From positions 1-64,000 of the forward strand of contig MU270039.1 in assembly GCA_021432635.1 (NCBI GenBank): a stretch of DNA of 64,000 bases. Direction: 5' to 3'. Below the pieces are notes generated by a model. That model saw only the letters and a list, made by a program, of their open reading frames with translations. It did not search any database and was not told the origin of the DNA. Every line of letters begins with the position of its first letter. Position 1 is the stretch's first letter. A program made the position numbers and the translations under genes. This stretch comes from Thozetella sp. PMI_491 (Eukaryota; Ascomycota; Sordariomycetes; Chaetosphaeriales; Chaetosphaeriaceae). Positions 47,514-60,900 of this stretch are shown here, one piece after another.

Positions 47514-47540
47514 TAGGGGTGACTGTTGCAAAACACCCAA
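47514..47540 (+). repeat. Orphan copy of the hairpin end motif
   Basis: TAGGGGTGACTGTTGCAAAA, preceded by CTACGGCAGGC-TA, matches the ends at 40031 and 42681. No inverted partner was found before the AT-rich block begins at about 47945; it may have been lost or degraded by RIP. Confidence 0.6.
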
Positions 47541-49883
47541 GGCACGCTGCAACAGCCAAATGGGTCTGCACAAACCAAATTGGCGCCCACAAGTACATTG
47601 TGTCTATGTATCCTGCAACACAACTTCCATTAAATTTAGGCGCAGCAAGTAAGAACAGCGGGACAGCAGCGGACCAGCACAGAATAGCTTCATCATGCAT
47701 TAGAGCAAAAGTCTCCCTATGAATGCCTCCCCTACCGCTTCAGCGGCTGCCTTCACTTTACGGTGACCTTGCTAGCGGATTTATAGGCGCTGAGCTGGGT
47801 GTTTCCTTTGCCCCTCCCGATTTTACTGCCGTTGTCCTGTAGGAGGATTCCCCACTTGGCACGTTGACAACAGCAGCGACTCCTGCTATAATACTGCTGA
47901 AATGTTGGCGTATCCGCGGGGAAAGCATGTGGAGACTTATTAAAAAGATCTAAAAGAAAGTAGTAAAGCCTAGATATAAACCTAATTTTAAAAGATTTAA
48001 AATAGCTTAAAGATATTATATTATTTATTTTAAAACCTTTCTTATCTAAAGATAAAGATATATAAACACTGAAAAAAGTCTATCTTATACTTTTTTAATA
48101 AACTATAACTAGTTATAAGATACTTATAACTTAATATAAAGCTTTTTTTACTAAGTATAACTATAGTAATTATTAAGCTTATATTATTTATAAGAGATAA
48201 TAAGAATATTAAAGAGATTAAAATATATAATTTAATATAGATAATCTAAGAAAAAATCCTAGATATATATATATAATAGATTTAGATCTAAATTAAAAAA
48301 ATCTTTATTACTTTTATTAATATACTATATAAAACTTAATAATAAAAACTATTTTATATTAGATAATAATATTATTATATATATTATTATTAGTAAAAAT
48401 TACCTTTATAACTATATAAAAGTAAATAAAACTATAAAATAAGAAGATATAACTTATAATACTATATACTTAGTATTACTATATTATACTACTAGTATGT
48501 GTTTTACACTTATTTAATACTATTAATTAAAGGAATATATTATATATAACTATAGGTTTATAATAGGAGAAAAGGTTAATCTATATAAGAGTAAGATTAT
48601 GCCTAGTTTAGCAATAGATTACTTACTCTTTTATAAGGCCCTTATAGCTAGACTAGCTATTATTATATATATTATTATAATTATCCCCTTTTTTAAAAGG
48701 TCTTACCCTTAAAACCTAGCCTTATTACTAGTTATATAGCTATTTAGTCTTAGCCTTAATACTAGTAGAACTTACTCCTTAAGTTTAGTTACTCTTATAT
48801 AGCCTAGCCTTTTAGTATTAGTTTAGTTATAGTTAGGCCTTAATTTAGTTTTTTAGCTCTATTAAGTTAATAACTAGCTAGTCTCTTTTTTATAGCTTAG
48901 TCTTTTAGTATTAATCTAGTTATAGTTAGGCTTTAATCTAGCCCTTTAGTGTCTAAAAAGGCCTTTTACTCTAGGTATAAGGCAATAGGTTAATACTTTA
49001 TTTTAGCTCTTTAGTATTATTAAGAAAGATTAGTTGCTTTTATCTTACCCTTTAAGTCTTATAACTAAGATAAAGCAGTTAAAGCCCTTATTACTTATTT
49101 ACTTTTAAAGAGTACTTTATTAAGCTTTTAATATATCTTTATTATAAAAGTATATAGTCTTTTTATCTAGGAAGCTCTAGGTTTTTATATCTAATTTATA
49201 TAATTTTTATACTCTTTTTATAATAATTTAAAGCTATTACCCTTACTATATTAATTAATAATACCCTTAGTAGTTTATTTTAACTAAGTTACTAGCCTAT
49301 TTTTTAAAGATAATTCTTTATATAATAGCCTTAGCTAAAGTAAACCTAATACTTACTTATAAATAAAGGAGAGGGTTATATTATAGTTATTATTATAGGA
49401 GTAGTTTTTTTACTAGTTATAGATTAACTTATTATCCCCTTTTTTTAATACTTATTAAGTACCTTTTTTATACCTTTTAAACTATTAATCTCTTATTTAA
49501 GATTCTTTAAGGTCTTAATAACTCCCTGCCCTTAATCCTCTCTAGTTTTTTATAGCTTATATTAGCTAGGCTATCTCTTAGTAAGTCTTAAGGGGAGCTA
49601 ATATAATATAGTTAATTTACCCTTAAAGCTTTAATAATAGCTTAGTGTAGAGCTTATAAGACTATAGTTTCTTACTTTTATATAGAAGATAAGCTTTAAG
49701 GCTTTTAAGATAGTTTTAAAATAAAAGAGGGCTTTAGTTAGTATATTATTAAGCTTAATTAAGGGCTATATAAACTTAGATAAGCTAGTTAATTCCTAGG
49801 GCTTTAAAAGACTATTTCTTAAATATGTTTTAATTGAGATTTTCCTTTAGATCTATATTATATTAAGATTATTTTATATATAA
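47541..49883. other. Transition to AT-rich block, no assignable gene
   Basis: Normal composition until about 47940, then abrupt change to RIP-like DNA. Around 48770-48950 a block of about 100 bp is imperfectly duplicated in tandem (shared TTTAGTATTA and TAGTTATAGTTAGGC). The minus strand from about 49440 to 48660 reads as a possible former coding frame if RIP stops are ignored, but I cannot identify it. Confidence 0.35.
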
Positions 49884-50447
49884 TGTTAATATATAACCCA
49901 CTATTAAATATAGATCTTAAAATATATATTATAAAATGTATAGACTATATACCTCTAGGGCAGGTAAGAAAGCCTTATACTTATAAAAGATCTATATAAG
50001 TAAAAATAACTATACGCCTTAAAATATCTATAATTCTATATAATAGCTACCTCTTATATAAAATAGTTATACTATATAAAAATGTTAAAAATAGACTAAA
50101 ATATATGTTAAGCCCTTTTAATATATATCTACTAGTAAGGGTATAAAATATATAAGAAGATAAAGCGTTTTAAATATAAGCAAGTGTTTTATATACTAGT
50201 CTTTATAAGTATACTAATATAGTAAAAGATAGGCTATCTTAATATAATAATTAATAGGGTTATATAATCTATATATATATATATAGCTTTACTCCTTAAT
50301 TTAAATCTTAGATTTTTATCTTTTTATATATATATATTTAAATATACTTATACTTTTACCCTAAAAGATTTACTAGCTAAACTTACTTTTTATATATATT
50401 CTACTACTTATATTATTAAAATTAATTACTTATTATACCTTTTAATA
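49884..50447 (+). repeat. Ty1/copia-family LTR, plus orientation (564 bp)
   Basis: Starts TGTTAATATATAACC and ends CCTTTTAATA; matches the reverse complement of 50881-51440. No polypurine tract precedes it, so it would be a 5' LTR or a solo LTR, but the adjacent copia fragment runs the opposite way. Confidence 0.75.
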
Positions 50448-50848
50448 AGTATTATCTATTAATATATTTACATCTTTTATAAAACTCTAGGTTATTAGTT
50501 AGCTTAAAAGCTATATTATTATCTTTATATATAACTAGTATATTTATTAATATATTTACCTTTAAATATTATTTTATAGCCTTTATAATATTAAATAAAT
50601 ATATAGCCTTTTTTAAAAGCTTTATTAAAGCTATATATTTAACTTTATATATAAATAAGGTTATAGTTTTTTATAGGCTAATATTTTAATTTATTATATT
50701 ATTACTTAGTATAAATATATATTTCATAGTTAACTATTTAATATTTATACAACTAGTTTAGTTATTATTATAATAGCCTTTTAATATAAGATTTATAGCT
50801 ATATATTTTATACTTAAATCTAAATTCTTCTTAAAATATTTAATTATA
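50448..50848 (-). pseudogene. Ty1/copia pol fragment (RNase H region)
   Basis: About 400 bp collinear with 51655-52065. It encodes on the minus strand the copia RNase H region seen there ('GYCDSN.A', 'ALSIYKAKYIALIKALKEA'-like). It is cut at both ends: left against an LTR of opposite polarity, right against a short MULE-end-like stretch at 50848-50878. Confidence 0.65.
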
Positions 50849-50880
50849 TAATAAGAATTAATACCTAGGCATATAGTTTT

Positions 50881-51440
50881 TATTAAAAGGTATAATAAGT
50901 AATTAATTTTAATAATGTAAATAGTAGAATATATATAAAAAGTGGGTCTAACTAGCGGATCTTTTAGGGTGGAAGTATAAGTATATTTAAGTGTATATAT
51001 GTAAAAGGATAAAGATCTAAGATTTAAATCAGGGAGTAAAGCTATATATATATAGACTATATAGCCCCACTAATTACTATATTAAAATAGCCTATCTTTT
51101 ACTATATTAGTATACTTGTAAAGACTAGTATATAAAACACTTGCTTATATTTAAAATACTTTATCTTCTTATATGTTTTATACCCTTACTAGTAGATATA
51201 TATTAAAAGGGCTTAACATATATTTTAGTCTATTTTAAGCGTTTTTATATAGTATAGTTGTTTTATATAAGAGGTAGCTATTGTGTAGAATTATAGATAC
51301 TTTAAGGCATATAGTTGTTTTTACTCACGTGGATCTTTTATAAGTATAGGGCTTTCTTGCCTGCTCTAAAGGTATATAGCCCATGTGTTTTATAATATAT
51401 ATTTTAGGATCTATATTTAATAATAGGTTATATATTAACA
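50881..51440 (-). repeat. Ty1/copia-family 3' LTR, minus orientation (560 bp)
   Basis: Read on the minus strand it starts TGTTAATATATAACC immediately after the polypurine tract TTAAGAGGGAG (51441-51451), as a 3' LTR should. Confidence 0.8.
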
Positions 51441-51539
51441 CTCCCTCTTAATCTATATATGGTTAAAATTATAAATAGATTAACTTATATATTATATAAA
51501 GACTATTTATTTAAACTAGTTATATTTTATTTAACTAAG

Positions 51540-52900
51540 GACTTAATATTATATAAGGTAAAGCCTTAATAAGTAGATCAACTAGTTACTCTTTTATAGA
51601 TATATATAAGAGCTTTATTTTATTATCTATTACTAAATTTCTTATAAAATAGTATTATATATTAATATATTTAAATCTTTTATAAAACTCTAGGTTATAA
51701 CTAGCTTAAAAGTTATATTATTATCTTTATATATAACTAATATATTTATTAATATACCTACCTTTAAATATTACTTTATAGCTTTTATAATATAAAATAG
51801 ATATATAGCCTCTTTTAAGGCCTTTATTAAAGCTATATATTTAGCCTTATATATAGATAAAGCTATAGTCTTTTATAGACTAATATTCTAGCTTATTATA
51901 TTATTACCTAGTATAAATATATATCTAATAGTTAACCGTCTAATATTTATATAACTAGCCTAGTTACTATCACAATAGCCTTTTAATATAAGATTTATAG
52001 CTATATCTTTTATACCTAAATCTAAATTCTTCTTTAAATATCTAATTATATAATATATAGCCTTATAATAGCTTTTATTAGGATTTAATACGTATTTAAT
52101 ATAGTTTTAAACAGTAAAGGCTATATCTAGTCTTGTTTTTAAAGCTAAATATAATAAGGATCTAACTATTTATTAATATAATAATATATCCTCTTTTAAA
52201 GCTTTTATATCACTTCTTTATAGTTTTATACTAGATTTAACTGGTATAGACACTAGATTTATATCTATACTATATTTATTTATTAAAGTATATATATATT
52301 CTTTTTAATATATTATAAGAGTTTTATTTACTTTATCAACTATTATATCTATACCTAAAAAAGTATTAACTTCACCTAGATATTAAAGTTTTATATATTT
52401 TAACGTTTTATTTATTATATTTAGTATTATATCTTTATTTAAGCCTATAACTATTAAATTATTAACATAGTATAAAACTATGATTTTTAAGGCTTTATTT
52501 ATAAAAGCACTATTATTATATAAAAAAACTATAAAGCCTAGTCTTATTAATATAGTTGATAAATACTTATATTATAACCTAAGGCTTTATTTAAGACTAT
52601 ATAAAGCTTTATTAAGCTTAAGGTATTTATTATTTATATTTATATTATTATAAAAACTAGTGGAAAAGGTTATATATATATAAATATATTTTTAACGTTA
52701 AATTAAAGTATTTTTTAGCTGTTATATATTATTATTATAAAGAATATATAATATATCTCTAGTTTATAAACTATATTAAATATATTAATATAGTTTAAAC
52801 TATATATTTAATTAAAACCCTATATAACTTATCTAGCTTTATATTTTAATTTATTATAGTCTTTTTTTTATTTTATAAACCTAGGATATAAAGTAGATAC
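51540..52900 (-). pseudogene. Copia reverse transcriptase and RNase H relic
   Basis: On the minus strand, with RIP stops read as Gln/Trp, the copia landmarks appear in order. The reverse-transcriptase box 'YVNNLIVIGLNKD' (YVDD ancestral) lies near 52440-52510, then 'TFLGIDI', 'YLALKTRLDIAFTV', the RNase H 'GYCDSN.A' and 'ALSIYKAKYIAL', and the terminal 'IREI...IKLLYISTKE.L.DLL.KALP' near 51545-51650. The 3' LTR follows directly. Both Asp residues of the catalytic pair appear changed to Asn, as in gypsy element 2. Confidence 0.75.
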
Positions 52901-52950
52901 TATTAAAAATATAGTAATACTATTCTATACTTATATCTAGTATATCTTTA

Positions 52951-54646
52951 GCTCTTTTAATACTATAGTCTTTAATTATAGACTATAATTTATCTTAGCC
53001 TTTATAAATAAGATATACTAGTTAATAAGTATAAAGTAGAAGCTTTTTACTATTAATTATCCCTAGATAAATAATAACTTTAAAGTAGTGATATAATAGA
53101 TTAATTAAAAGTTATATTACTATTATAGCTACTTTTAAAATAACTAATTAGAGTATTTATTAGTATTAGACTTTATATAAGCTACTACTCTTTATATAAG
53201 TATTAAAATAGCTTTTTATAAGATTAATATAAGGATAATACTAAAGCTATACTATAATTAATATAAGTAAATAACTATTAAGTAAAGCTATACTAAGGAT
53301 TTAATATAATTAAAAGCCTAATAATTTACCAACTATATCTATAAAATATAAAAGTAGGTAAAAAAATACTTAGTGATAATATAAGCCTATTAAAGCTATT
53401 AAGTTAATAAATACTATTAAAAGCTTAATTTTAATGTTAATAATAGAGTTTTTATCTCTATAAAAGGATAAAGCTTTAACTAGCTTAGCTTAAAGCTAGG
53501 AAAGTAGATAAATAACTTATTTAAGATTATAAAGGTATATAATAATACTTAGTATTTAATATAAGTTAGTTATAAAAAGTATTAGACAACTTACTCCTAA
53601 GGTAATTATAGCTAAAACTAAACCTTAATATTATTAATAAAAAGCCTAAATAAGAGGTTAATTACTTAAAGGTATTATAGATCTATTATAAAAAGCTATA
53701 ATATAAAGCCTAATAAATAAGGTATAATCCTAATAATAAGTAATACTATATCTTTAACTTTTATAATATATTATAGATAATCTAATACTTTTATAAAAAG
53801 TATTTAAATACTCTTAAACTATTAGTAAAGTTAAATAAATAGCTTTAAGTTATTAAAGATAATTAATAACTAGATAGCTTTAATTAAAATAATAAGCTTT
53901 AAAAGCTTAACACTTAGAAAAACCCTTATTAACAGCCCTACTTTTAATAGATAATAATCCTAAGAGTTACTAACTTTAGATTCTCTTATAATTTAGCTAT
54001 AATTTTAAAGCTATAATCTCCTTAAGCCTTGCCTTACCTAATAACTAGATAAAAACATCTTTATTAAAAGAAGTAGGGTTAGTATTTTTTAATACTTACC
54101 TTAAAAGTATATTAATAGATATATTAGTATAATAGTCTAGCTAACTATTTAAAGTTTTAAAGGTAAATACTAGGCTAATATTTAACTCTAGATATAATTA
54201 GGAGTTTTTTCTAATAAAACTATTCCTACTACCTTTTAAATATAAAAAGCTAGTTAAAATCACTAATAATAATAATAGATTCTCTTATTTACCTACCTCT
54301 AATTTTAAGGTTTTTTAATAAGATAAATAAACCTTATATACTCTATAAATATTATTTTAAAGTTAAAAAGAATAGTATTTAAACTAATCTATAAAGGTAA
54401 CCTTTAGATATATTATTAAGCCTATTAAAAATACCCTTGTTAAAATTAAGCTTTACTTAATAAGATTATTTATATAACTTAGAGAGATATAAATAATAAC
54501 TAGCTTTTTTTTTATATAGAAAAGAAAGAGTTAATATAAGAAAGCCTTAAAGAATAAAATATATACTTAGTATTACCTATATTAGTTTACTTTACTTTTT
54601 ACCTTTTTTTTTAAAGGATAAAAAATAAGCTTTAAAAAAGGGGTAG
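52951..54646. other. AT-rich region ending in a polypurine tract
   Basis: The plus strand reads as a long protein if RIP stops are ignored (about 53500-54640), and a polypurine tract AAAAAAGGGGTAG at 54634-54646 abuts an LTR-like start. This is probably the body of a plus-strand retrotransposon; I could not identify protease, transcriptase or integrase motifs. Confidence 0.4.
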
Positions 54647-54952
54647 TATTATAATTACTAGCCCTAATTATAGATTAAACTATTTATTATAAGCTTTATA
54701 AATAAATAAATAGCTATAACTACCTAGTAGCTACTTAGCTATTAATCTCTATATAGTTAAATATATTAAAATTATAATAAGTAAAAGAGTTATAAACGCC
54801 TAAAAGCCTTAGCTCCCTAGATATATCTCTAATTAAAACTAGAGAGTAGTTATACTATCTCCTTCTCTTTAATTTTTATCTTAGAGTCTTTAGTTATTTA
54901 TCTAGAGTATAATTAACTAGCCTTATTACTACCCTGTAAAACTCATTATAAT
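54647..54952 (+). repeat. LTR-like repeat, copy 2 (about 306 bp)
   Basis: Starts TATTATAATTAC after a polypurine tract and ends CTCATTATAATA, consistent with RIP-altered TG...CA ends. Its last 240 bp match 28655-28896. Confidence 0.6.
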
Positions 54953-56399
54953 AATTATTATAAAGCTTTAAAAAAGAAGATAAAAATAGCTTTAATAACT
55001 AGTTAGATATTAACTAGGCTAGTTAAGCTAATTAAGTTAATTAAGCTAATTAAGCTAGTTAAGCTAGTTATTTATTATATTATTTAAGATAAAATTTTAA
55101 GGCTATTATATAGTTAATTTAATAATATTAACTATAATAAAATAATACTTTTAACTTTAAATTAACTCGTTTAAATCTATTATACTTATAATAAGTATTT
55201 TATAATAAGTTAATATATAGATTAATTTACTAGTATAACTTAGCTAAAAATAGCTTAAGATTTATATATTATAAGTATTATTATTATTATTATTATATAT
55301 TATTATACCCTAGTAGTACTTAGTCCCTCTACTTAATATATAATATAGTAAACTATACCTTAAAAAACTAGATAAAACTTATGTTTAACTTATCTATAAG
55401 AGATCCTTTACTTTTTACTAGGGCTTTACCTAGGTTTCTTACTTGTCTTAATAGTTTATTAAAACTCTAACTAGTGCTAAGTTATCCCTTATAAAAGAAA
55501 GGAGGGGGAAAAAAAGCTTTCCTTAAGCCTTTAAGGCTTAGTCTTAGTCCCCTAATATATCTCTTACTATCTCTACTATATATTAGAACTATAAAAACTA
55601 GTTAATAATAAGTAGTTAATATACTATAATAACTATTATATTTAGTTTATTAAAAAGAGTATTAACATTTATTTATATAAGTATTACTTAAAAGGTAATA
55701 ATAACTTATAAGTAGTCTTAAAGGCCTTACTCTTATTTATAGTATAAAATAATATAATAAATTATTTCTCTACCTTTTTTATAGCTATATATTAGTGATT
55801 TAATCCCTAGTATCTTTTTTTAATATAAAAAGGCCTAAAGACTTATTTTACCTATATATACTTATATAAGTAGGGAGTTTTTATACTGTTATAGCCCTTT
55901 ATATCTTTTATACTTAAGCCCTTAGAACAATAAGTTATCTACTAGCTTATAGTTAGTCTTAAGGTAATTATTAATTACTATTTAATAAGTTTTATCTCAC
56001 TTTACTTTTTAGTCCTACTAAAGGGCTGCTTTAAGTCTATTATTATTTTATATCTACTTTATTATCTATTTAACCTATTAGGCTAGGATAAGCAGGGTTT
56101 TTCCTATTGGTTTATATTATCTCTTTATATATATCTAGTTAGCTATAATTTAATAGGTTTTATATATAATATCTAATATACCTACCTCTTTTATCTACCC
56201 TAGGGCTTTAATAAGTTATTTATAACTATATAAGTTAATAAAGGGAATATTTATCTCTATCTTAAGGTTTTACTAAAGGGTTATTTAATAAGTACCTAGG
56301 GTTTATTAGAGGAAAGTATTCTAGGTTATTTAAAGGGTATAAATCAAGCCTTTTTTACCTTTATCTTTTAGGATATACTATAGCATTATATTATAAGTT
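54953..56399. other. AT-rich region, no assignable gene
   Basis: It contains a short tandem array of AATTAAGCTA-type units at about 55012-55070. The rest may be the 3' part of the LINE at 56400-57900 (minus strand), but I saw no clear motif. Confidence 0.35.
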
Positions 56400-57900
56400 A
56401 TAACTATTTATACTATTTTAGTATAGATTTTTTAACAGTATTTTATTATACTTTCCTATATTATACTTATTATTTAATCTATAATAAACTATAGCTTTTT
56501 AACATAGTTAACTTATTTATAAATATACCTTCTCTAGTATAGCTTTTTATCTAGTTAAACCCTTAAGAACTAGGTAGACTCTTTTAACTTAACCCAAGTA
56601 GTTCTTAATTATATCTTATTTAAACAAGGTTTATAACTCCTTATAAAGTATAAAATCTCACTCTTTTTAAGGGTAAATTATATTCCTCTTACTACTGCCT
56701 AATTAATATATACCTATTATATTACCTAGAGCTAAGTATATATATTATATTTATCCCAGCTAAATACTATTAGGTTAGTATTATCTATAAACCCTATTAC
56801 TAAAATATTAAGATATGCCTTTAAGTCTTAGTATAAAATAGTAATAAATAATATAAATAGTATTAATAATAAGAAAAAGCTTTATAATACTCTTATATTA
56901 ACTTATTATTTAACTATTATTTCTTTATTAAAAATAAAGCAAGTTATTTACCTAGTTAAAAAGCTGCTTATCTAGTTTAATACTTATTTTAGGTAGTTAT
57001 ACTATCTTAATATAACTAATAGCTAGATATAACTAACTATATTAAATACCTTTTAAATATCTAGTTAAATAAAAGTAGCTAAAGCTCTCTTTTTTTAAGT
57101 AGTAAAAGCTATATTAACTACTAGTGTTATAATTATCTTTATTAAACAGCTAGGTTTATTCCCTATTTAGCCTTTAAATAATAGGTAATACTCCTTTATT
57201 ATCCCTATAATTTACTAAATAACTACTGTCTTAATTATCTTATCTATTATATTTAAAAGGGAGATTAACTATTAGCTTTTTATTATTATTAGCTACTTAG
57301 TTATTTTACCTAGCTTTAATATAATTACTATTCTTACTTTTTAAAAGTATTTAAAGTAATATCTTAATTAAAGGCTTATAAAAGCTAGCCTAACTAGTTC
57401 TTTTATTAGTAGTTTACTATATACTTATAAAATACTAACTAATAATTTATTATTAATTCTTAAAGCTTTCTATAGTTTATTATAGGCTAGGATAGCTATT
57501 ATCTTATCAATAGTTATTATTTAAGGTATAACTAAAGAAAGCTTATTAAGAGTTATATCTAAAAAAGGCTTTATCTAGTTATTTAAAAAGAACTAAGTTA
57601 TTAAAACCTCTTCTTTTTCCCTATAAGTGTTTACTAGTAGTTTATTAGCTCTTTATTAAAGTTTTAATATTTCTTCCTATATATTACCTTATATTACTAA
57701 TAGTTTAGCCCACTTAATAATCTTTTAAAATGTTTTTAGATCTACCTAGGCTATTATTATTTTTTATATATTAGTATTACCTCTTTACCTTTATAATAAT
57801 TGTTTTTTACTATTAGATAGCTTTTTAAAGCTAGCCTTATATTAAGTCTAATAGCTTACTTTAATAATACCTCTTTATCCTTTTTATCTTTATAACTAAC
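56400..57900 (-). pseudogene. LINE reverse transcriptase (Tad1-like), RIP-degraded
   Basis: On the minus strand the non-LTR reverse-transcriptase order is visible: near 57050-57180 'ATFIQLDI.KVFNIVSY' (ancestral LDI.GAFDNVSH) and near 56765-56800 'VIGFIDNTNLI' (ancestral GFADDTNL catalytic box, first Asp altered). 'IGNKPSC.I' upstream fits the usual GxRPxRST block. This order is typical of Tad1/I-type LINEs. The endonuclease should lie to the right (58000-60300), where the sequence is AT-rich and uncertain. Stops are of the RIP type throughout. Confidence 0.65.
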
Positions 57901-60900
57901 TAGTCTATACTAATAGTTTATTAGGGATAACTTTATGTTTTACCCCTTTTTTATAAGGGAGTTGACTTATATATAATCTCTATAAATAGTTAGATCAGGT
58001 AGTTTATTATAATATTAAACTAGTCTAAGGTATTTATACACTCTAGCTTAAGTTTATAAGCCTCTACTTCTACTAGATCTTAATCTATCTTTAACTAAGC
58101 CTAGCCTTTAAGCCCTTACCTTTCCTTACTTTCTCTAATTATAGCTATATTAATCTACTAGGAAATATAGTTTAAACTAACCTAGTTTAGCCCTCCTTAG
58201 TATTATATATTAAGTTTTAAAGTGTGTTATACTAGGTTAATTATTAAGTTTTAGTCTCCCTTTTTAGACCTTATAGTTACTCTTTAAGGGGTTATTAGTT
58301 AAAGGTTTTATTAATAAGCTAGTACTTATAGATAACTTATTAATATTAATATATAGTTATAAAGGTTTTAGACTAGGTAGTGTATATTAAAGTTTTTAAT
58401 AAGGAGGTAATTCCCTAGGGATTTATAGGTAAGTAGCTTTTAAATTAGTAATACTTAGCTTACTCTTTAGTAGATTAAGGAGTATATAGATTAAATTATT
58501 ATTACTAGTTAGTCTTTAGGGTTAAGGATAACCTTATAATAATTTATACCTACCTTTATATCTTATAGTATTATTAGCTTCTTATATATATATATAGCTG
58601 CCTAGCCCCCCTTATAGATTCTAATATAAAGCCTTTATTTAAAGGTATAGATTCTTTTTATATATAAGTTAATCTAGGGCTTTTATATTATAATTATTTT
58701 AACCCCCTTATAATTTATTAGTATTACCTTTATAAAAGACTTACTACTTATTATGTTTTAATAGACTATTCTTATTATTAAAGGGGTAAATAACTATCCT
58801 AGCTTAAGAAGAGCTTAATGATTAATATATTATCTAGTGGTTTAATACTTATAAAGCTAGGTCTACCTTTACTTTTTAGAGTTAAGGTAGGGGTTTACCC
58901 CTTTAGCTTACCTTAAAAGAGTTACTTCTTAGGGGGGATAATAGTAAACCTATCTATATCTACCTAGTGATTTGCCCTTAAAAGAGGTATAAACTGTTAG
59001 GGTTTATATAGGTAAGCCTTCTTCTACTTATCCCTTTACTACTATATTATAGAGTATATCTTAAACTAAGTGTTATAAACTCTTTTATAGTTAATATACC
59101 TATACTATTTTACCTCTTTAGTAACTAAGTAGTTACTCTCCCCCTTTTTATAAGTAGTTTAGCTATATTTTATATATCTTACCTAGTTCTTATAGTTTCT
59201 CTAGGTATAGCTATACCTTTAACACTTATAATATTAAGTTGGATTAAGAGTATCTAAATATAACTTATAGTTATAAATTTATACTTATTAAATTAGACTT
59301 TTTTAATAGACTTTTCTTACTTTTTTAAGGTTTAATATATAGATTACTATTATTATATGCCTATATATTATATCCCTAGAGAGTTATAATTAGTTCTTAA
59401 ATATATTAATATAATTAATCCTTATAGCCTCTTAGTAAAAGCTTTTTACTTAAGTACTTTTTAGCTTTACTATATCTATCCTTTTAACTAATACTATATA
59501 CTCTTAGTAATATATCTTTAACTTTATTTTAAAGGCCTTATAAACCTACTTTAATTTACTAATAAAGCCCTATACTACCTCTTTAAAGGTGATTATTATA
59601 TTATTATTTAATAACTTCCTTACTATTACTACTTTTAATTTACCTATTACTTTATTAACTATACTTATAATCTATACTAAGGTCTTCCCTATATTAGCTT
59701 TAATACCTTAGGTCTATATCACTAATTTATATATATATTATATTAAAACTGCCTTATATACTCTAATAGTTCCCTTATTACTCACCCCTATTATATTAGC
59801 CTATTAATAAAGTAGTTATTTTCCTCTTATTAAGGGTAGTACTTTTTTAACTACCTCTATAATTATCTTCCTTAGCTTATTTTAGTCTATTATAACAATA
59901 AACCTATCTTAATACATCAGTAAAAACACGTTAAGAAAGCAGTAAAAAACCCTTAAAACCTCTCCCTCTCCTCTTAGGACAATCTAACTCCTAATAGTCT
60001 TTATTAGTTTAATTATTTTATCCTCCTCCTAAGCTCTAATAAATTCTCTATCTATATACTGTGTCTATAGTATATATACTCCCTTATTTATATATAGGTA
60101 GTGGCAGCTCTAGTTAAATCCTCTAATACCCTTATCGATCACTATCGGGACGCTTATCCTTATACTAGTATCTTATAGATAATATAAGGGTGTTTCTTAA
60201 GTATATTAATTATACTAATTTTAATATTGTCTTTATTTTATATTTTAGGCTTTACTATTACTATTAAAAGTAGTTTTTTACTTTATATTTGTTATTATTA
60301 TAAGTATTAATAAGTGTAAAAGTAAGTAAGTTAAAATAATTAGCTATAAAGATTATAGATTATATAAATATAAAATAAGCTAGTTAATTAAGTAAAAGCT
60401 TTTATATAAGCTAAAAGTAATTAAATATATTATAGCTAGTTTTAAATTTATTATAAGGCTTTATATAATATCTAGTTATATATCTAATTAAATAGCCTCT
60501 TAAAAAAACTAATAAGCCTTTTAATTTACTAGTTGGCTTACCTAGCTTTAAGCTTTATAAGCTAGTAAAAAAGAGCTAGTTTAATACTTTATTAAGCCTT
60601 AAAAAATCTAGTTAAGAATAGGGTAAATATTACTTTATTACCTAGTGTATTTCTTTTATATATAAAGAAATAACTATATTAAAATAAATATTTTAATCTA
60701 TTTATACTTATATAATCTTTTCCTTATAAAGGTTAAGCTATATAACTTTAAGATAACTTACTTTTTTAATATAAGTTAAAAGTTATTTATACTTAAACTT
60801 AATAAGTTATTTATTATAAGCTTTTTTTATAAGGGACTAGACTAATATATATTAATAATTATAAAAGTAAGACTAATTTATAGCTATAGCTATAATTATA

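Larger units (their letters stand above)
50881..52950 (-). mobile_element. Ty1/copia retrotransposon, 5'-truncated and RIP-degraded
   Basis: Minus-strand element with 3' LTR, polypurine tract and the 3' part of pol. I found no matching 5' LTR to the right, and recognisable copia protein fades out near 52900, so gag, integrase and the 5' LTR are missing or beyond recognition. Confidence 0.7.

Noticed and set aside
55012-55070. AATTAAGCTA repeats as a possible centromere or telomere signal
   Set aside because: The array is only about 60 bp, lies in RIP-type DNA and does not match the TTAGGG-type fungal telomere repeat.
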